From CALKYB01 sp964510575 (GTDB taxonomy: Bacteria > Bdellovibrionota_C > UBA2361 > SZUA-149 > CALKYB01): a stretch of 64,000 nucleotides of DNA. This document shows positions 44,961-53,164 of the stretch, piece after piece. The stretch covers positions 27,982-91,981 of the forward strand of contig CAZECN010000008.1 of NCBI GenBank assembly GCA_964510575.1, in the 5' to 3' direction. Every line of letters begins with the position of its first letter. The first letter of the stretch is position 1. The translations under genes and the position numbers were made by a program. Under the pieces are notes generated by a model, which was not told the origin of the DNA, made no database searches, and saw only the letters and a program-made list of their open reading frames with translations.

Positions 44961-45534
44961 AGGTGGTTGTTAATTGCTGATTCTCATTTGAAGGGTTTTG
45001 AGGGCAGGCTAACACTATGCTCAACTATTTATAGCTGTTAGGTCTAACTTGGATCATACAGAGCTTTTGTTGTATTTTACTGCCTCCAAGCGAACAGCAT
45101 GTGGCTGTGAAAACTAGGAAAAAAGATGAAGGTTCTTAAGATACTTTCTATCACTACTGTTCTATTCCAGAAGAAGTAGTAACAAGCTGGACTAGTGCCA
45201 CATCTTTAGGTCGATTCTATCATTTAAATATAAGGGGAAACTTCGACTGTAGGGTTTTTCCTGTGCCAGAGTATTGAATCAGGTAGTTTTTCGATAAAAA
45301 AGTTGTTGAATTGAAGGTCGTTCTGTTTTCTTTGTAACCTCTCTTTTTATTATCGAGATTCCAATAGTAGATTTACCTTATTAGTGGATAAGATTCTGCG
45401 TGAAATTATTTCTCCAGCTTTTTGACAAAAAATCCTTAAAGTTAAGTTTGTAAAAAACTGATTACATTTGCTTATTTGATTTAGTTAAATATATTGAATC
45501 TTTAACTATGGTAATTCAGATCTTAAGGAGATCC
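44961..45534. other. non-coding or decayed stretch before the interrupted lipoprotein gene
   Basis: No intact gene is visible. A 17-codon frame at 45126-45179 starts MKVLKILSITTVLF, which looks like the beginning of a signal peptide and then stops. Another frame continues to a TGA at 45275 (SLGRFYHLNIRGNFDCRVF). This could be a relic of a small lipoprotein or secreted protein. The rest is AT-rich and presumably includes the promoter of the gene at 45535. Confidence 0.35.
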
Positions 45535-45864
45535 ATGAAAACTCGCACAAAAATTACGCTTACTTTAATCCTTTGCCTGTTCTAAGCTTGCTCGGGAAAT
45601 TATTGCAAGATACCTCAGCCTGAAGTAAATCGATCTTTGTATCAAAATGTTGGTGAGTCAGCTGAGACAGCTACTGGGGTTAGTCTTTTCACTTTTATTC
45701 CAATCCAAGACACTAACAAAATTCAACGTGCAATTGATAGTGCTATCGCTAAGAAAGGCGGAGACACTATGACAGATATCGAAGTACGTGAAAGATGGTA
45801 TTGGGCTTATGTCTTGAATTTAAATAAGATAGACGTAAGAGGAACTGTATTAAGGCGTAGATAA
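45535..45864 (+). pseudogene. small lipoprotein gene interrupted by a stop codon in its lipobox
   Basis: A strong ribosome site (TAAGGAGA, three bases before ATG) starts a frame reading MKTRTKITLTLILCLF, then TAA at 45583-45585, then ACSGNYC and a further 90 codons ending in VRGTVLRRR and a stop. With a Leu in place of the stop (TTA to TAA is one base) the signal would end LFLAC, a perfect lipobox. The body (RAIDSAIAKKGGDTMTDIEVRERWYWAYVLNL) resembles small envelope lipoproteins, but I cannot name the family. A terminator follows. It is either a recent pseudogene or an assembly error. Confidence 0.7.
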
Positions 45865-45871
45865 TTAAATT

Positions 45872-45920
45872 AAAAATTCCCCGGAGAGCATTGATTTAGC
45901 CCCGAGGAATTTTTCTTTTT
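45872..45920 (+). terminator. intrinsic terminator after the interrupted lipoprotein gene
   Basis: AAAAATTCC pairs with GGAATTTTT (9 bp) around a 25-nt loop and is followed by CTTTTT, ending 56 nt after the stop. Confidence 0.75.
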
Positions 45921-46088
45921 GACTAGTATCTCTCATAGTAAGTTCCGAAAAAGTCTTTCTTAATATCCTGACCACAAGAGATCCAACTCTTCTCTAGCTA
46001 GTAGTTGAAATTACCTATATTGTTCAACTAACAACAACCTGTCAGATTCAACCTATTATTCCGTGAGCTCTTTTTTGACAGGTATAAA

Positions 46089-49000
46089 ATGAGAATTGTA
46101 TTTCTATTAATTTTACTGGCTCAAATTCCTTTTTCTGTTCTAGCCGAAGAAATCTATGTTCCCCCTGAGCTTGAACCCTGGGTTCCCTGGGTGGAGCAAG
46201 AGAACCCGAATTGGAATTGCGCTTGGGCCAACAAGAACTCCTATTGCGTCTTTCCGGGGAAGCTTTCTTATGAAATTAGTAAAAAAAGGGCTGAGTTTGC
46301 AATAGAGGCTGAGCTTTTGGCTAAAGGGAAGATTATAGTTCCTTCCTCGGCTCAACTGGTTCCTCAGAGACTCACTACTCGTACATTGTCTGGAAAGACA
46401 GTTCATCCAAAAACCAGGAAGAATAAAAAAGGTGAGCTAGAAATTTCACTTCCTTCAGGTCAATACCAAGTCACGGGGTTTTTTGAATATGAATCTGTCC
46501 CAAATGATTTTCCTATACCAGAGGAGATAGGAATTTGGAGCATAGAATCAGAACTGGGTTCTGATAAGTTCAAAAGAGTTGGGAAGTCGCTGGTTATTGT
46601 AAGTGATGAAAATGAGAATCAGGTTGATAGCTTAAACGTTAAGGTTTTTAGAAAGGTAATAGACGGTTCTCCTCTGAGGATGACCACTGTGTTGCAGTTA
46701 AGTATTTCTGGCAGTAGCCGCCCACTGGAAATAGCAAGTATTCTTCCCAAACAGGCGGTTCCTACCAGTATTGAATCTGGGCTGTCGTATTATTTGAATT
46801 CTAAAGGTAAGTTAGCCTTGCAGCTTGCCCCAGGAAAACACGCCGTCGTGATTAATTCTGTACTTCAACAACCTGTAGAAGAAATAGTTCTGCCTAAACT
46901 AAGATTTAAGCAGGTAAATAAAGAAGAGACTGTAGAGCGGGAAATTATCGTTTTTAAAGATCAACCACAGTTTCGCTCAGTTAAAATCTCTGGCCCAAAA
47001 GCCACTGCAGAGTCCGCCTTTGAGCTTCCTCATCAAGTTAAGGGAGGCGCTGTTTATCTTGCTTTGCCTGCCAGCACTATTAAACTTGATGAAGTTAGAA
47101 GAGGTATGCTGAAGCCGGGTGAGAATTCTCTAAATATTTCAAGAAATCTCTGGGTTGATTTAAAAGGGCAGGGCTTCACTGCCGTGGACACTATTAGCGG
47201 GCAGATGAATAAGAATTTCAGACTCAATGCCCTACCTGAAACTAAACTGGGCAGGGCTGATTCTCAGGGCAAACCTCAGCTTATTACTCAGGATCCAAAG
47301 AGTAAGGCCTGGGGCCTGGAGATAGATAAAAGAAACTTCTCCCTGCAAACTGTTTCTAGGTATGAAGAAACCAGTAGAATTCCAGCTACCGGCTGGGATG
47401 CTGAAGCCAATTCATTTGCTTTAAATTTAAATCTGCCACCTTCCTGGAAATTAATCACTGTGCTCGGTGCAAGTTATGCCAGTAATGCATGGATCGACTC
47501 CTGGACGCTGCTTCAAATATTTCTTTGCTTCTTAATAATAATTGCCAGTTATAAATTGGTTGGTATGACTTTTAGTTTGTTGATTGGCTTATGTATTGTC
47601 CTTAATCATGGTGAGTTTCTTGCCCCGCAAATGCTTTTTATTCATCTTCTTTTACTCATCGCCTGGGATAAATTAATAAGTGATCGTAGCTCTATTTACT
47701 CCACTATCTGCGATATACTTCTGGTAACTACTTTTTTAGTGCTGGCTGCCCATACTTTTTCATTTGCAAAGCTTCAGTTTACCCAGTTTTTATTTCCTCA
47801 ATTGCAGGCTGGAACAAGATATCGTTCCTTTTTACAGGAGATGTTCTATGCGCTTGATAGTGCTCCTTTTGTCTGGCCAGCTATGATATTTTATATTGGA
47901 TTGATTATACTTTGGTTAACGAAGTTCTCGAGTCTTCAAGGTTTTAAAAAGAAATTTGTTTGCACTTTTAGGTATGGTGTTATTGGTTTTATCCTTGCAC
48001 CAATTGTAGTTGCACTATTCTCTGTATCTACTTCCACTGGTAGAATCCCTTCCAAGGAATTTGCAGTGCAGTCAAGTATCAGCCAGTCTGCTGGAGTAGC
48101 ATCACCTGCCAAGCCTAAGGCTCGTGGTAAATCCTTTCTTTCTGAAATGGATTATTCACTTCGGGATGAAGTAGATTTAGAGAGTAAGTCTAAAAAAAAT
48201 AATGTTAACAGTCTGAATCGTAATCTTGCCAGTGGCCCTGCAATTCCTAACTGGAGCTGGAGAAGCCATTATATTCAGGTTGATACACCAGTTGCCTCAG
48301 AGCATTCCTTGAAAATAGTTACCTTATCTCATTCTACTGTTAGAGTGATTTGTGCCCTCAGGGTTCTTCTGATTTTATACGTTCTTTTTATGCTCTTTAA
48401 GAAGATTTTCAAGAAAGACGATGAGTTCTTTTCATCAATATTTAAAAAATCAATTGCCCTTAAGTCTGGGCTGACAACTTCCTGCTTTGCATTGTTGGTT
48501 TTTCCCTTGCTGGTCTTTTTTAATCCCGGTATCGCCCAGGCAGATATACCTGATGCTCAAACTCTTAAGTCTCTGGCTAAAGTGTTAGAGTCTTCTATAT
48601 GTAAAAACAAAGAATGTGCCAGTATTGAGTCTTTAAAAGTTTCGATTAGTGAGGATACTTTTAGATTAAGGCTGGAGGCTAATAGCGAAGGGAAAACCCT
48701 GATTACTCTTCCCGGGCCTTCAAATGTATTGGTGCCTGAGGTTGTTACAATAAATGGTGTAAAAACAAATTCAGTGATTGGCTCTAATCAGCACTTACTG
48801 GTTGGTATTTCTAAAGGAAAAAACTTGATTGAAGTAACTGGCAGGACTCCTAGCTCTAATGCCTTCTCTCTGAGTCTTCCTGAAAAACCAATTCATGTCT
48901 CAGTAGATTCTAGTTACTGGTATGTTGAAGGAGTCTCCAAAACTGGGTCGATTAAAGGAGATTTGAGATTTACTGCTATTAGTGACAGCTCGAATAAAAA

Positions 49001-50369
49001 CCCTGGACTGTCTTCTCAAAATCAACAAGAGAGTAAGAAGATCGACCTTCCAGCCTACGGCATTGTTACCAGGAATATATTTATTTCCGAGGAAATTCTT
49101 ATCCGCACTAAAGTTCAGTTGCTGGGGGAACGCTCCAGAGAGAAAACTCTTTCTGTGCCGATACTGGAAAACGAAAAAATTACTTCCGGTAAATTAAAAG
49201 TTAATGGAAGTGTTTTAAATCTCAGCTTTGCTCCTAATGAGGCCGTAAAAGAATACACCAGTTTAATAGACAGACCTGAGGGAGACTGGTCGATTAAAGC
49301 CTCTTCTCTTCCTAACCTGACTGAAAAATGGGGAGTTTCCTGCAATACAATGCTGAACTGTTCCTTCTCTGGTCTGAAACCAACAAAGAACTCGATAGAT
49401 CAAAAAATAGTCAGGCTCTTCGAACCCTTTTCTAGAGAAACTATTGCTGTGAAGATTGTTGAGCTTGAAACTATCAAAGGAAAGTTCAGCACAATTGATT
49501 CCGTGCAGCATGATTTGAAATGGGGAACTGGACTGACTACGGGAGATGTTGCAATTACCACTCGTGTGACGGAGCAGTCTAATCTTAAGTTTGAGTTTGA
49601 GGAAGGTTTTAGAATTAAAAATATTGTATCAAACGACAATGGTGCTCGAGGTGTGTTTGAAAACAACAAAGGAGAGATTCTGCTCTCACCTGGTATCCAT
49701 AACGTTCGATTAAGTTATAAATCTTCCACTAAGCCTTCCTTTTACCAAAGGCTTCCCGCGCTAAAGATTAACTCAGACGCAAGTAATGTAAATATTAATC
49801 TTAACCCCGGAGCCCAACGCTGGATTCTTTGGACAGGTGGTCCACTCTGGGGACCCAGTGTGATTTTTTGGAGCAAACTAATTGTCTTCCTTGTTATCTG
49901 TATCACGCTAAGCAGACTAAACTTAATCCCTCTTTCAATACGGAGTGCCAGCTTTCTTGGCCTGGGTCTAGCCTCTCTACCAGTGATTAGATTCTGGGTT
50001 CCTCTTGTCTGGCTGGTCAGTCTGGTTTTGCTGGACAGGTACCGGGATAAAATCAGTTCTCGTTTTACCAAGGTTACAACAGCTGCTTTTTGCTTACTTG
50101 TAACTGTTTCACTTTTTGTTCTTTATGAGATTGTTATGTCAGGGTTGGTCTTAAAACCACCAATGTTAATTATCGGTAACCAGTCTCATGCTAGCGCACT
50201 TAAGTGGTATATTGATCAGAGTTCTGGAGAGCTGACGAGGCCATGGGTTATTTCATGGCCTATTTCTTACTGGAGAGCTTTTTCGCTGGCCTGGTCTCTT
50301 TGGTTAGTTACTGCTTTATTTTCCTGGCTTAAGAGTTCGGTGGAGAAGGTAAAGGGTTTGGCTGGTTAA
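46089..50369 (+). CDS. very large two-module membrane/periplasmic protein, 1426 aa
   Basis: No family name is recognised. A signal peptide (1-19, VLA/EE) is followed by a beta-rich periplasmic region to about 455 and a block of hydrophobic helices to about 660. After a polar linker and one helix near 750 comes a second signal-like segment ending AQA/D at 818-819. A second beta-rich region and a second helix block (about 1225-1415) complete the protein. The halves look related: each beta region starts with a Cys pair, and PSWKLITVLGAS plus helices in half one resembles AQRWILWTGGPL plus helices in half two. A short upstream gap follows a terminator, so it is its own unit. It is probably a large envelope protein of unknown role. 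Confidence 0.8.
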   Translation: MRIVFLLILLAQIPFSVLAEEIYVPPELEPWVPWVEQENPNWNCAWANKNSYCVFPGKLSYEISKKRAEFAIEAELLAKGKIIVPSSAQLVPQRLTTRTLSGKTVHPKTRKNKKGELEISLPSGQYQVTGFFEYESVPNDFPIPEEIGIWSIESELGSDKFKRVGKSLVIVSDENENQVDSLNVKVFRKVIDGSPLRMTTVLQLSISGSSRPLEIASILPKQAVPTSIESGLSYYLNSKGKLALQLAPGKHAVVINSVLQQPVEEIVLPKLRFKQVNKEETVEREIIVFKDQPQFRSVKISGPKATAESAFELPHQVKGGAVYLALPASTIKLDEVRRGMLKPGENSLNISRNLWVDLKGQGFTAVDTISGQMNKNFRLNALPETKLGRADSQGKPQLITQDPKSKAWGLEIDKRNFSLQTVSRYEETSRIPATGWDAEANSFALNLNLPPSWKLITVLGASYASNAWIDSWTLLQIFLCFLIIIASYKLVGMTFSLLIGLCIVLNHGEFLAPQMLFIHLLLLIAWDKLISDRSSIYSTICDILLVTTFLVLAAHTFSFAKLQFTQFLFPQLQAGTRYRSFLQEMFYALDSAPFVWPAMIFYIGLIILWLTKFSSLQGFKKKFVCTFRYGVIGFILAPIVVALFSVSTSTGRIPSKEFAVQSSISQSAGVASPAKPKARGKSFLSEMDYSLRDEVDLESKSKKNNVNSLNRNLASGPAIPNWSWRSHYIQVDTPVASEHSLKIVTLSHSTVRVICALRVLLILYVLFMLFKKIFKKDDEFFSSIFKKSIALKSGLTTSCFALLVFPLLVFFNPGIAQADIPDAQTLKSLAKVLESSICKNKECASIESLKVSISEDTFRLRLEANSEGKTLITLPGPSNVLVPEVVTINGVKTNSVIGSNQHLLVGISKGKNLIEVTGRTPSSNAFSLSLPEKPIHVSVDSSYWYVEGVSKTGSIKGDLRFTAISDSSNKNPGLSSQNQQESKKIDLPAYGIVTRNIFISEEILIRTKVQLLGERSREKTLSVPILENEKITSGKLKVNGSVLNLSFAPNEAVKEYTSLIDRPEGDWSIKASSLPNLTEKWGVSCNTMLNCSFSGLKPTKNSIDQKIVRLFEPFSRETIAVKIVELETIKGKFSTIDSVQHDLKWGTGLTTGDVAITTRVTEQSNLKFEFEEGFRIKNIVSNDNGARGVFENNKGEILLSPGIHNVRLSYKSSTKPSFYQRLPALKINSDASNVNINLNPGAQRWILWTGGPLWGPSVIFWSKLIVFLVICITLSRLNLIPLSIRSASFLGLGLASLPVIRFWVPLVWLVSLVLLDRYRDKISSRFTKVTTAAFCLLVTVSLFVLYEIVMSGLVLKPPMLIIGNQSHASALKWYIDQSSGELTRPWVISWPISYWRAFSLAWSLWLVTALFSWLKSSVEKVKGLAG

Positions 50370-50466
50370 GTGAGTGATAGATTGAACGCTGATTTTTATT
50401 TAAGGCTTTTACTTCAGGAAATTAAAAATTCTTCCGAGTTAGATGAATTGAATGGCTCTTTCAGTT

Positions 50467-50525
50467 TATATACTCAACCTTGCTAGTATTCTAAAGGCCG
50501 AAATTCATAGTAGGTTGAGTATATA
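50467..50525 (+). repeat. repeat hairpin 3 (solitary direct unit)
   Basis: TATATACTCAACC and GGTTGAGTATATA pair perfectly (13 bp) around a 33-nt loop with AAAGGCCGAAATTCATAGTA directly before the 3' arm. Stem and core match hairpin 2b closely. The inverted partner and central hairpin present at the other two loci are missing here. It lies 98 nt after the stop of the 1426-residue gene. Confidence 0.75.
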
Positions 50526-50727
50526 GCACTTAGGCTATCTATCTGTTACGAAAAATTACAGAAACCTTTTAAGTGACTCTCCAAATTTTTGAACACTTTC
50601 GAAGCTTCTTGCTCATACTGCTTTAAATTTGTTTGCAATGAACGGATCTCCAGACCGCACTACTTGCGAAGTAAGAGATAAGGAATTTGAATTTATTTTG
50701 AGTTAATCTTAAAGTTTGTTTTACAGA

Positions 50728-50751
50728 AACCTCTTCCATTCGGAAGAGGTT
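50728..50751. repeat. perfect 10-bp hairpin
   Basis: AACCTCTTCC-ATTC-GGAAGAGGTT. A tight hairpin with no T-run on either strand, between the solitary repeat and the terminator of the convergent gene. It may stabilise the 3' end of the long upstream transcript. Confidence 0.5.
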
Positions 50752-50814
50752 AGGGTTTGTCTTTCAGCGAATGCTGTTCGGTTGGAGATTAGGGATATAG
50801 TCTTGCCCATGATT

Positions 50815-50864
50815 TTAAAAAACACTTTTGAGTTTGAAATCCTTTTCAAAAAACCTCAAAAGTG
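50815..50864 (-). terminator. intrinsic terminator after the 216-aa gene
   Basis: On the minus strand CACTTTTGAG pairs with CTCAAAAGTG (10 bp), with further pairing inside the loop, and TTTTTT follows. It starts 12 nt after the stop codon of the gene at 50877-51527. Confidence 0.75.
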
Positions 50865-50876
50865 ATTCAGGAAGTT

Positions 50877-51527
50877 TTATTTACCCGCAGGTCCGTAAAA
50901 CGTTCCGGTGTAAGTGTGAAACTGCGCTATCCTATGGTCCTGACTCTGATAGGTAGTTTCTAGATCCTTAATTTGCCCTTGCCAATTTTGACTTCTGAGA
51001 TGCTGCACTAAAGCATAGGCAAATTCTGCACCGGTTGGATTGAGGCTTCTCTTTTGAATCATTATTGCCAAAAAAAGAGGCCTAGAAGATGGTCGAAGAA
51101 GTGCTTCACTTTGCTCCATCGCCTCTTCGTGTTGAGTCATGCCGTCCATTGTAGTCTGCATGACTAACTCGTTGAAGGGAGCAATAAGAGAAGGTAACAG
51201 TACTTTAGATTTAGGGCTTTTAGTCCCCAAAGCTTTTTTTAGTATTCCTTGGCTTATATACGAAGGATGAAAGTATGTTGTGTTGGGGAAGCCTTGTCCA
51301 AGTTTACCCTTTGGCTCAATTTTACTAACTCTGCAAAACTTTAAGTTAGTCACAGTATCAGTATTAAAAGCTAAGCCGAACCTTGATGATTTCACGTCAG
51401 TCGCTAGTACAAGTGAATCTCTTACGTCCGTTCCGAAGCAAGTAAGTGAAATAGTTCCATCGATGGTGAAAGGTAGTTCTTCAGCATCAGCTGTGAACCC
51501 CTGTTGATACATAAATGCATTGGTCAT
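50877..51527 (-). CDS. hypothetical protein, 216 aa
   Basis: I do not recognise this protein. It is soluble with no signal peptide. The N-terminal half is beta-rich (ELPFTIDGTISLTCFGTD, DSLVLATDVKSSRFGLAFN), the middle helical (LIAPFNELVMQTTMDGMTQHEEAM), and it ends FHTYTGTFYGPAGK. GGAGG lies eight bases before the ATG and an intrinsic terminator follows, so it is a genuine single-gene unit. It lies in the accessory-looking stretch between the 1426-residue gene and the 49-residue peptide unit; its function is open. Confidence 0.65.
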   Translation of the reverse strand: MTNAFMYQQGFTADAEELPFTIDGTISLTCFGTDVRDSLVLATDVKSSRFGLAFNTDTVTNLKFCRVSKIEPKGKLGQGFPNTTYFHPSYISQGILKKALGTKSPKSKVLLPSLIAPFNELVMQTTMDGMTQHEEAMEQSEALLRPSSRPLFLAIMIQKRSLNPTGAEFAYALVQHLRSQNWQGQIKDLETTYQSQDHRIAQFHTYTGTFYGPAGK

Positions 51528-51760
51528 TAGATAACCTCCGGTTTGAACCTGTTGTCAAAAGTGTTTCTAAAATCTTGGAAAGTAGAAATTACTCGAGGAG
51601 GTGTGGTGGAAAGAACAAGCGCAATTAACGTGGCAGTGAATCCTATCTATATGTGATTTTTATTTCAATTCAGTGAGGGAGGGGTTATTTTAACAAAGAA
51701 ATAAGTCCATAAAAGTAGGTGTTTAGCAAAGCTACGAGGTCTGTATGCTGTGAGCATGGT

Positions 51761-51788
51761 TTGACAGAAACAGACCTTTCGTTATTAT
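51761..51788 (+). promoter_or_regulatory. sigma-70-type promoter of the 49-aa peptide gene
   Basis: TTGACA (51761-51766) and TATTAT (51783-51788) are separated by 16 nt. The -35 box is perfect and the -10 box matches five of six. Transcription would start near 51795, giving a leader of about 130 nt before the ATG at 51926. Confidence 0.6.
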
Positions 51789-51866
51789 TTCTTATGCTTC
51801 TTTCTTTATTGCTTTATGGAGTAAGTCTTTAAGTAAGGGAGAGAGAAGAAAGCTGATCGGTTTTAA

Positions 51867-51911
51867 GTTGACTCTATTTGAGGTCAGAATTTGTCTTCAA
51901 ATAGAGTCAAC
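51867..51911 (+). promoter_or_regulatory. 15-bp leader hairpin upstream of the 49-aa peptide gene
   Basis: GTTGACTCTATTTGA pairs perfectly with 51897-51911 around a 15-nt loop. It ends three bases before AAAAGGAG, so it could control access of the ribosome or protect the 5' end of the message. No T-run follows, so it is not a terminator. Confidence 0.6.
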
Positions 51912-51925
51912 GAAAAGGAGATATC

Positions 51926-52075
51926 ATGAGGCAAATCGCATCTGGTAAATCGAGTAAATTTTTCTTTCAGCACCCTATCTATAAACATCCTAATAGAAAA
52001 CCGGTGTCTAGGAAGATGAACCCCCGGAGAACAGGTCACAAGAGTTCTCTATTGCGTAAAAAGAACAGAGGATAA
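51926..52075 (+). CDS. very basic small protein, 49 aa
   Basis: A short frame of 49 codons begins with ATG five bases after AAGGAG. The product starts MRQIASGKSSKFFFQH and continues with many Lys, Arg and His residues (KHPNRKPVSRK, NPRRTGHKSS, LLRKKNRG). It has no hydrophobic stretch, so it is soluble and probably binds nucleic acid or the ribosome, though it matches neither bL34 nor bL36. A promoter, a leader hairpin, a strong ribosome site and an intrinsic terminator frame it as a complete transcription unit. I cannot name it. Confidence 0.65.
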   Translation: MRQIASGKSSKFFFQHPIYKHPNRKPVSRKMNPRRTGHKSSLLRKKNRG

Positions 52076-52115
52076 AAACCTTGCTTAATGTTACGTTTTA
52101 CTTCAAATGTTAGCC

Positions 52116-52153
52116 CTATCAATCGTGAATATTGCGATTGATAGAGTTTTTTT
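52116..52153 (+). terminator. intrinsic terminator after the 49-aa gene
   Basis: CTATCAATCG pairs perfectly with CGATTGATAG (10 bp, 9-nt loop), followed by AGTTTTTTT. It lies 40 nt after the stop and before the next gene. Confidence 0.88.
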
Positions 52154-52192
52154 CTCTCCATAAATTTTTTTGTACCTATTGGAAATTCTGCC

Positions 52193-53128
52193 GTGAGAAA
52201 TATAATCAAAACGAAAGTCACCTACTCCTTTATCCTTTTCATTTCATTGTCTGCCGTTGCCTGTGGTGGTGGTTCTAGCTCAGATGATAATAGTGAAGTT
52301 TCTTTAGATTCTTCGACTCCTGCTACTTCTCGCTTGGGTGTTCCAATTCGAGAGTGTGATAATCCTGACCCGAGCTGGATTTTTTGTGATGACTTCGAAA
52401 CAGATGCCCCTTTAGTTATGGAGGGTAGGTATTTTGAAGCCTTTGGAAATCCTCCAGTTGAGTCAGGGGTAGGGCTAGATGGTTCCAGAGCTTTAGCCGG
52501 AAACTTTAGGCAAGGCGAGGCTCAAGCTGGGGATGTTAAACTAGGATTTGGTAGAGCAGCTGACTCCTACATGGATCAAGGCATTCAGTCTGACCGGAAT
52601 TTTCGTGAAATTTACTATCGCCACCTAATTAGATTTGAAGAAGGGTGGACAGGACCAGCTTTTAAGCTTTCCAGGGCCACCATCTTAGCTAAAGCAGACT
52701 GGTCTCAGGCAATGATTGCTCATCTTTGGAACAATGGTGATGATGACCTTTTGCTAATGGACCCGGTGAACTGTGTTTCAGGAACAGAGGTGCGTTGCAG
52801 TGGCTATAACGATTTCAGTAATTTTGATTGGCTAGGGATAAACCGAGGTTTTTCCCCGATTCACCATAGCTCATTTTCTAACCAATGGCTTTGTATCGAA
52901 GCTCGAGTAAGATTGAATGATCCAGAGCAATCAAACGGTATTCAGCAGTTCTGGGTTGATGGAGTGCTAGAAGCTTCTGGTACCAACTATGACTTTGTTG
53001 GTGATTATACTGAATTTGGTATTAATACTATTTTCTTTGAGAATTTTTGGAATGGTGGTGCCACTAGAGACCAATCTAGATATTTTGATAATATTGTAGT
53101 TTCCACTAAAAGGATCGGCTGCGGCTGA
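52193..53128 (+). CDS. lipoprotein with concanavalin-A-like (jelly-roll) domain, 311 aa
   Basis: A GTG start gives a signal peptide with lipobox AVAC (Cys 24), followed by a Gly/Ser/Asp-rich linker. The mature domain begins with PSWIFCDDFE, a start common in laminin-G/concanavalin-like lectin or polysaccharide-lyase jelly-rolls. It continues beta-rich with YYRHLIRFEEGW, NQWLCIEARVRLNDP, NGIQQFWVDGVLEASG and SRYFDNIVVSTKRIGC. Five or more Cys suggest disulfides. It likely binds or cleaves a glycan at the outer membrane, but catalytic residues are not evident. Confidence 0.65.
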   Translation: MRNIIKTKVTYSFILFISLSAVACGGGSSSDDNSEVSLDSSTPATSRLGVPIRECDNPDPSWIFCDDFETDAPLVMEGRYFEAFGNPPVESGVGLDGSRALAGNFRQGEAQAGDVKLGFGRAADSYMDQGIQSDRNFREIYYRHLIRFEEGWTGPAFKLSRATILAKADWSQAMIAHLWNNGDDDLLLMDPVNCVSGTEVRCSGYNDFSNFDWLGINRGFSPIHHSSFSNQWLCIEARVRLNDPEQSNGIQQFWVDGVLEASGTNYDFVGDYTEFGINTIFFENFWNGGATRDQSRYFDNIVVSTKRIGCG

Positions 53129-53164
53129 TCACACTAAATTACCGATTTTCTTCATAACAAGGTT

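Larger units (their letters stand above)
50370..50876. other. intergenic region with repeat hairpin and terminator
   Basis: This 507-nt stretch between convergent genes holds the solitary repeat hairpin (50467-50525), a perfect 10-bp hairpin AACCTCTTCC/GGAAGAGGTT (50728-50751) and the minus-strand terminator at 50815-50864. A weaker pairing, CACTTA/TAAGTG, lies just right of the repeat hairpin. No coding frame is credible. Confidence 0.55.
51528..51925. other. divergent intergenic region and leader of the 49-aa peptide gene
   Basis: This 398-nt region holds the start region of the minus-strand 216-residue gene, a good + strand promoter (51761-51788) and a leader of about 130 nt containing a 15-bp hairpin (51867-51911). 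I see no other gene. Confidence 0.5.

Noticed and set aside
44768..44980. 70-codon + strand frame
   Set aside because: It runs through the loop and arm of the 24-bp inverted repeat and the next hairpin, and has no ribosome site or protein-like composition.
45637..45864. Independent TTG-started 75-codon gene
   Set aside because: It is in frame with, and downstream of, a strong ribosome site, ATG and signal peptide interrupted by one stop; it is better read as part of the interrupted lipoprotein gene.
50467..50525. The hairpin arms ACTCAAC and GTTGAGT fit the RYYYAAC/GTTRRRY ends of integron attC sites
   Set aside because: The other family members have arms (ATACCCC, ACTGCGC, ACTGAAAC) that break the attC core, there is no integrase or cassette array, and the conserved part is the loop, opposite to attC sites.
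44528..52190. Prophage or integrative element inserted at tRNA-Leu
   Set aside because: No integrase, phage structural gene or duplicated tRNA 3' end is visible, so only an island-like character is noted.
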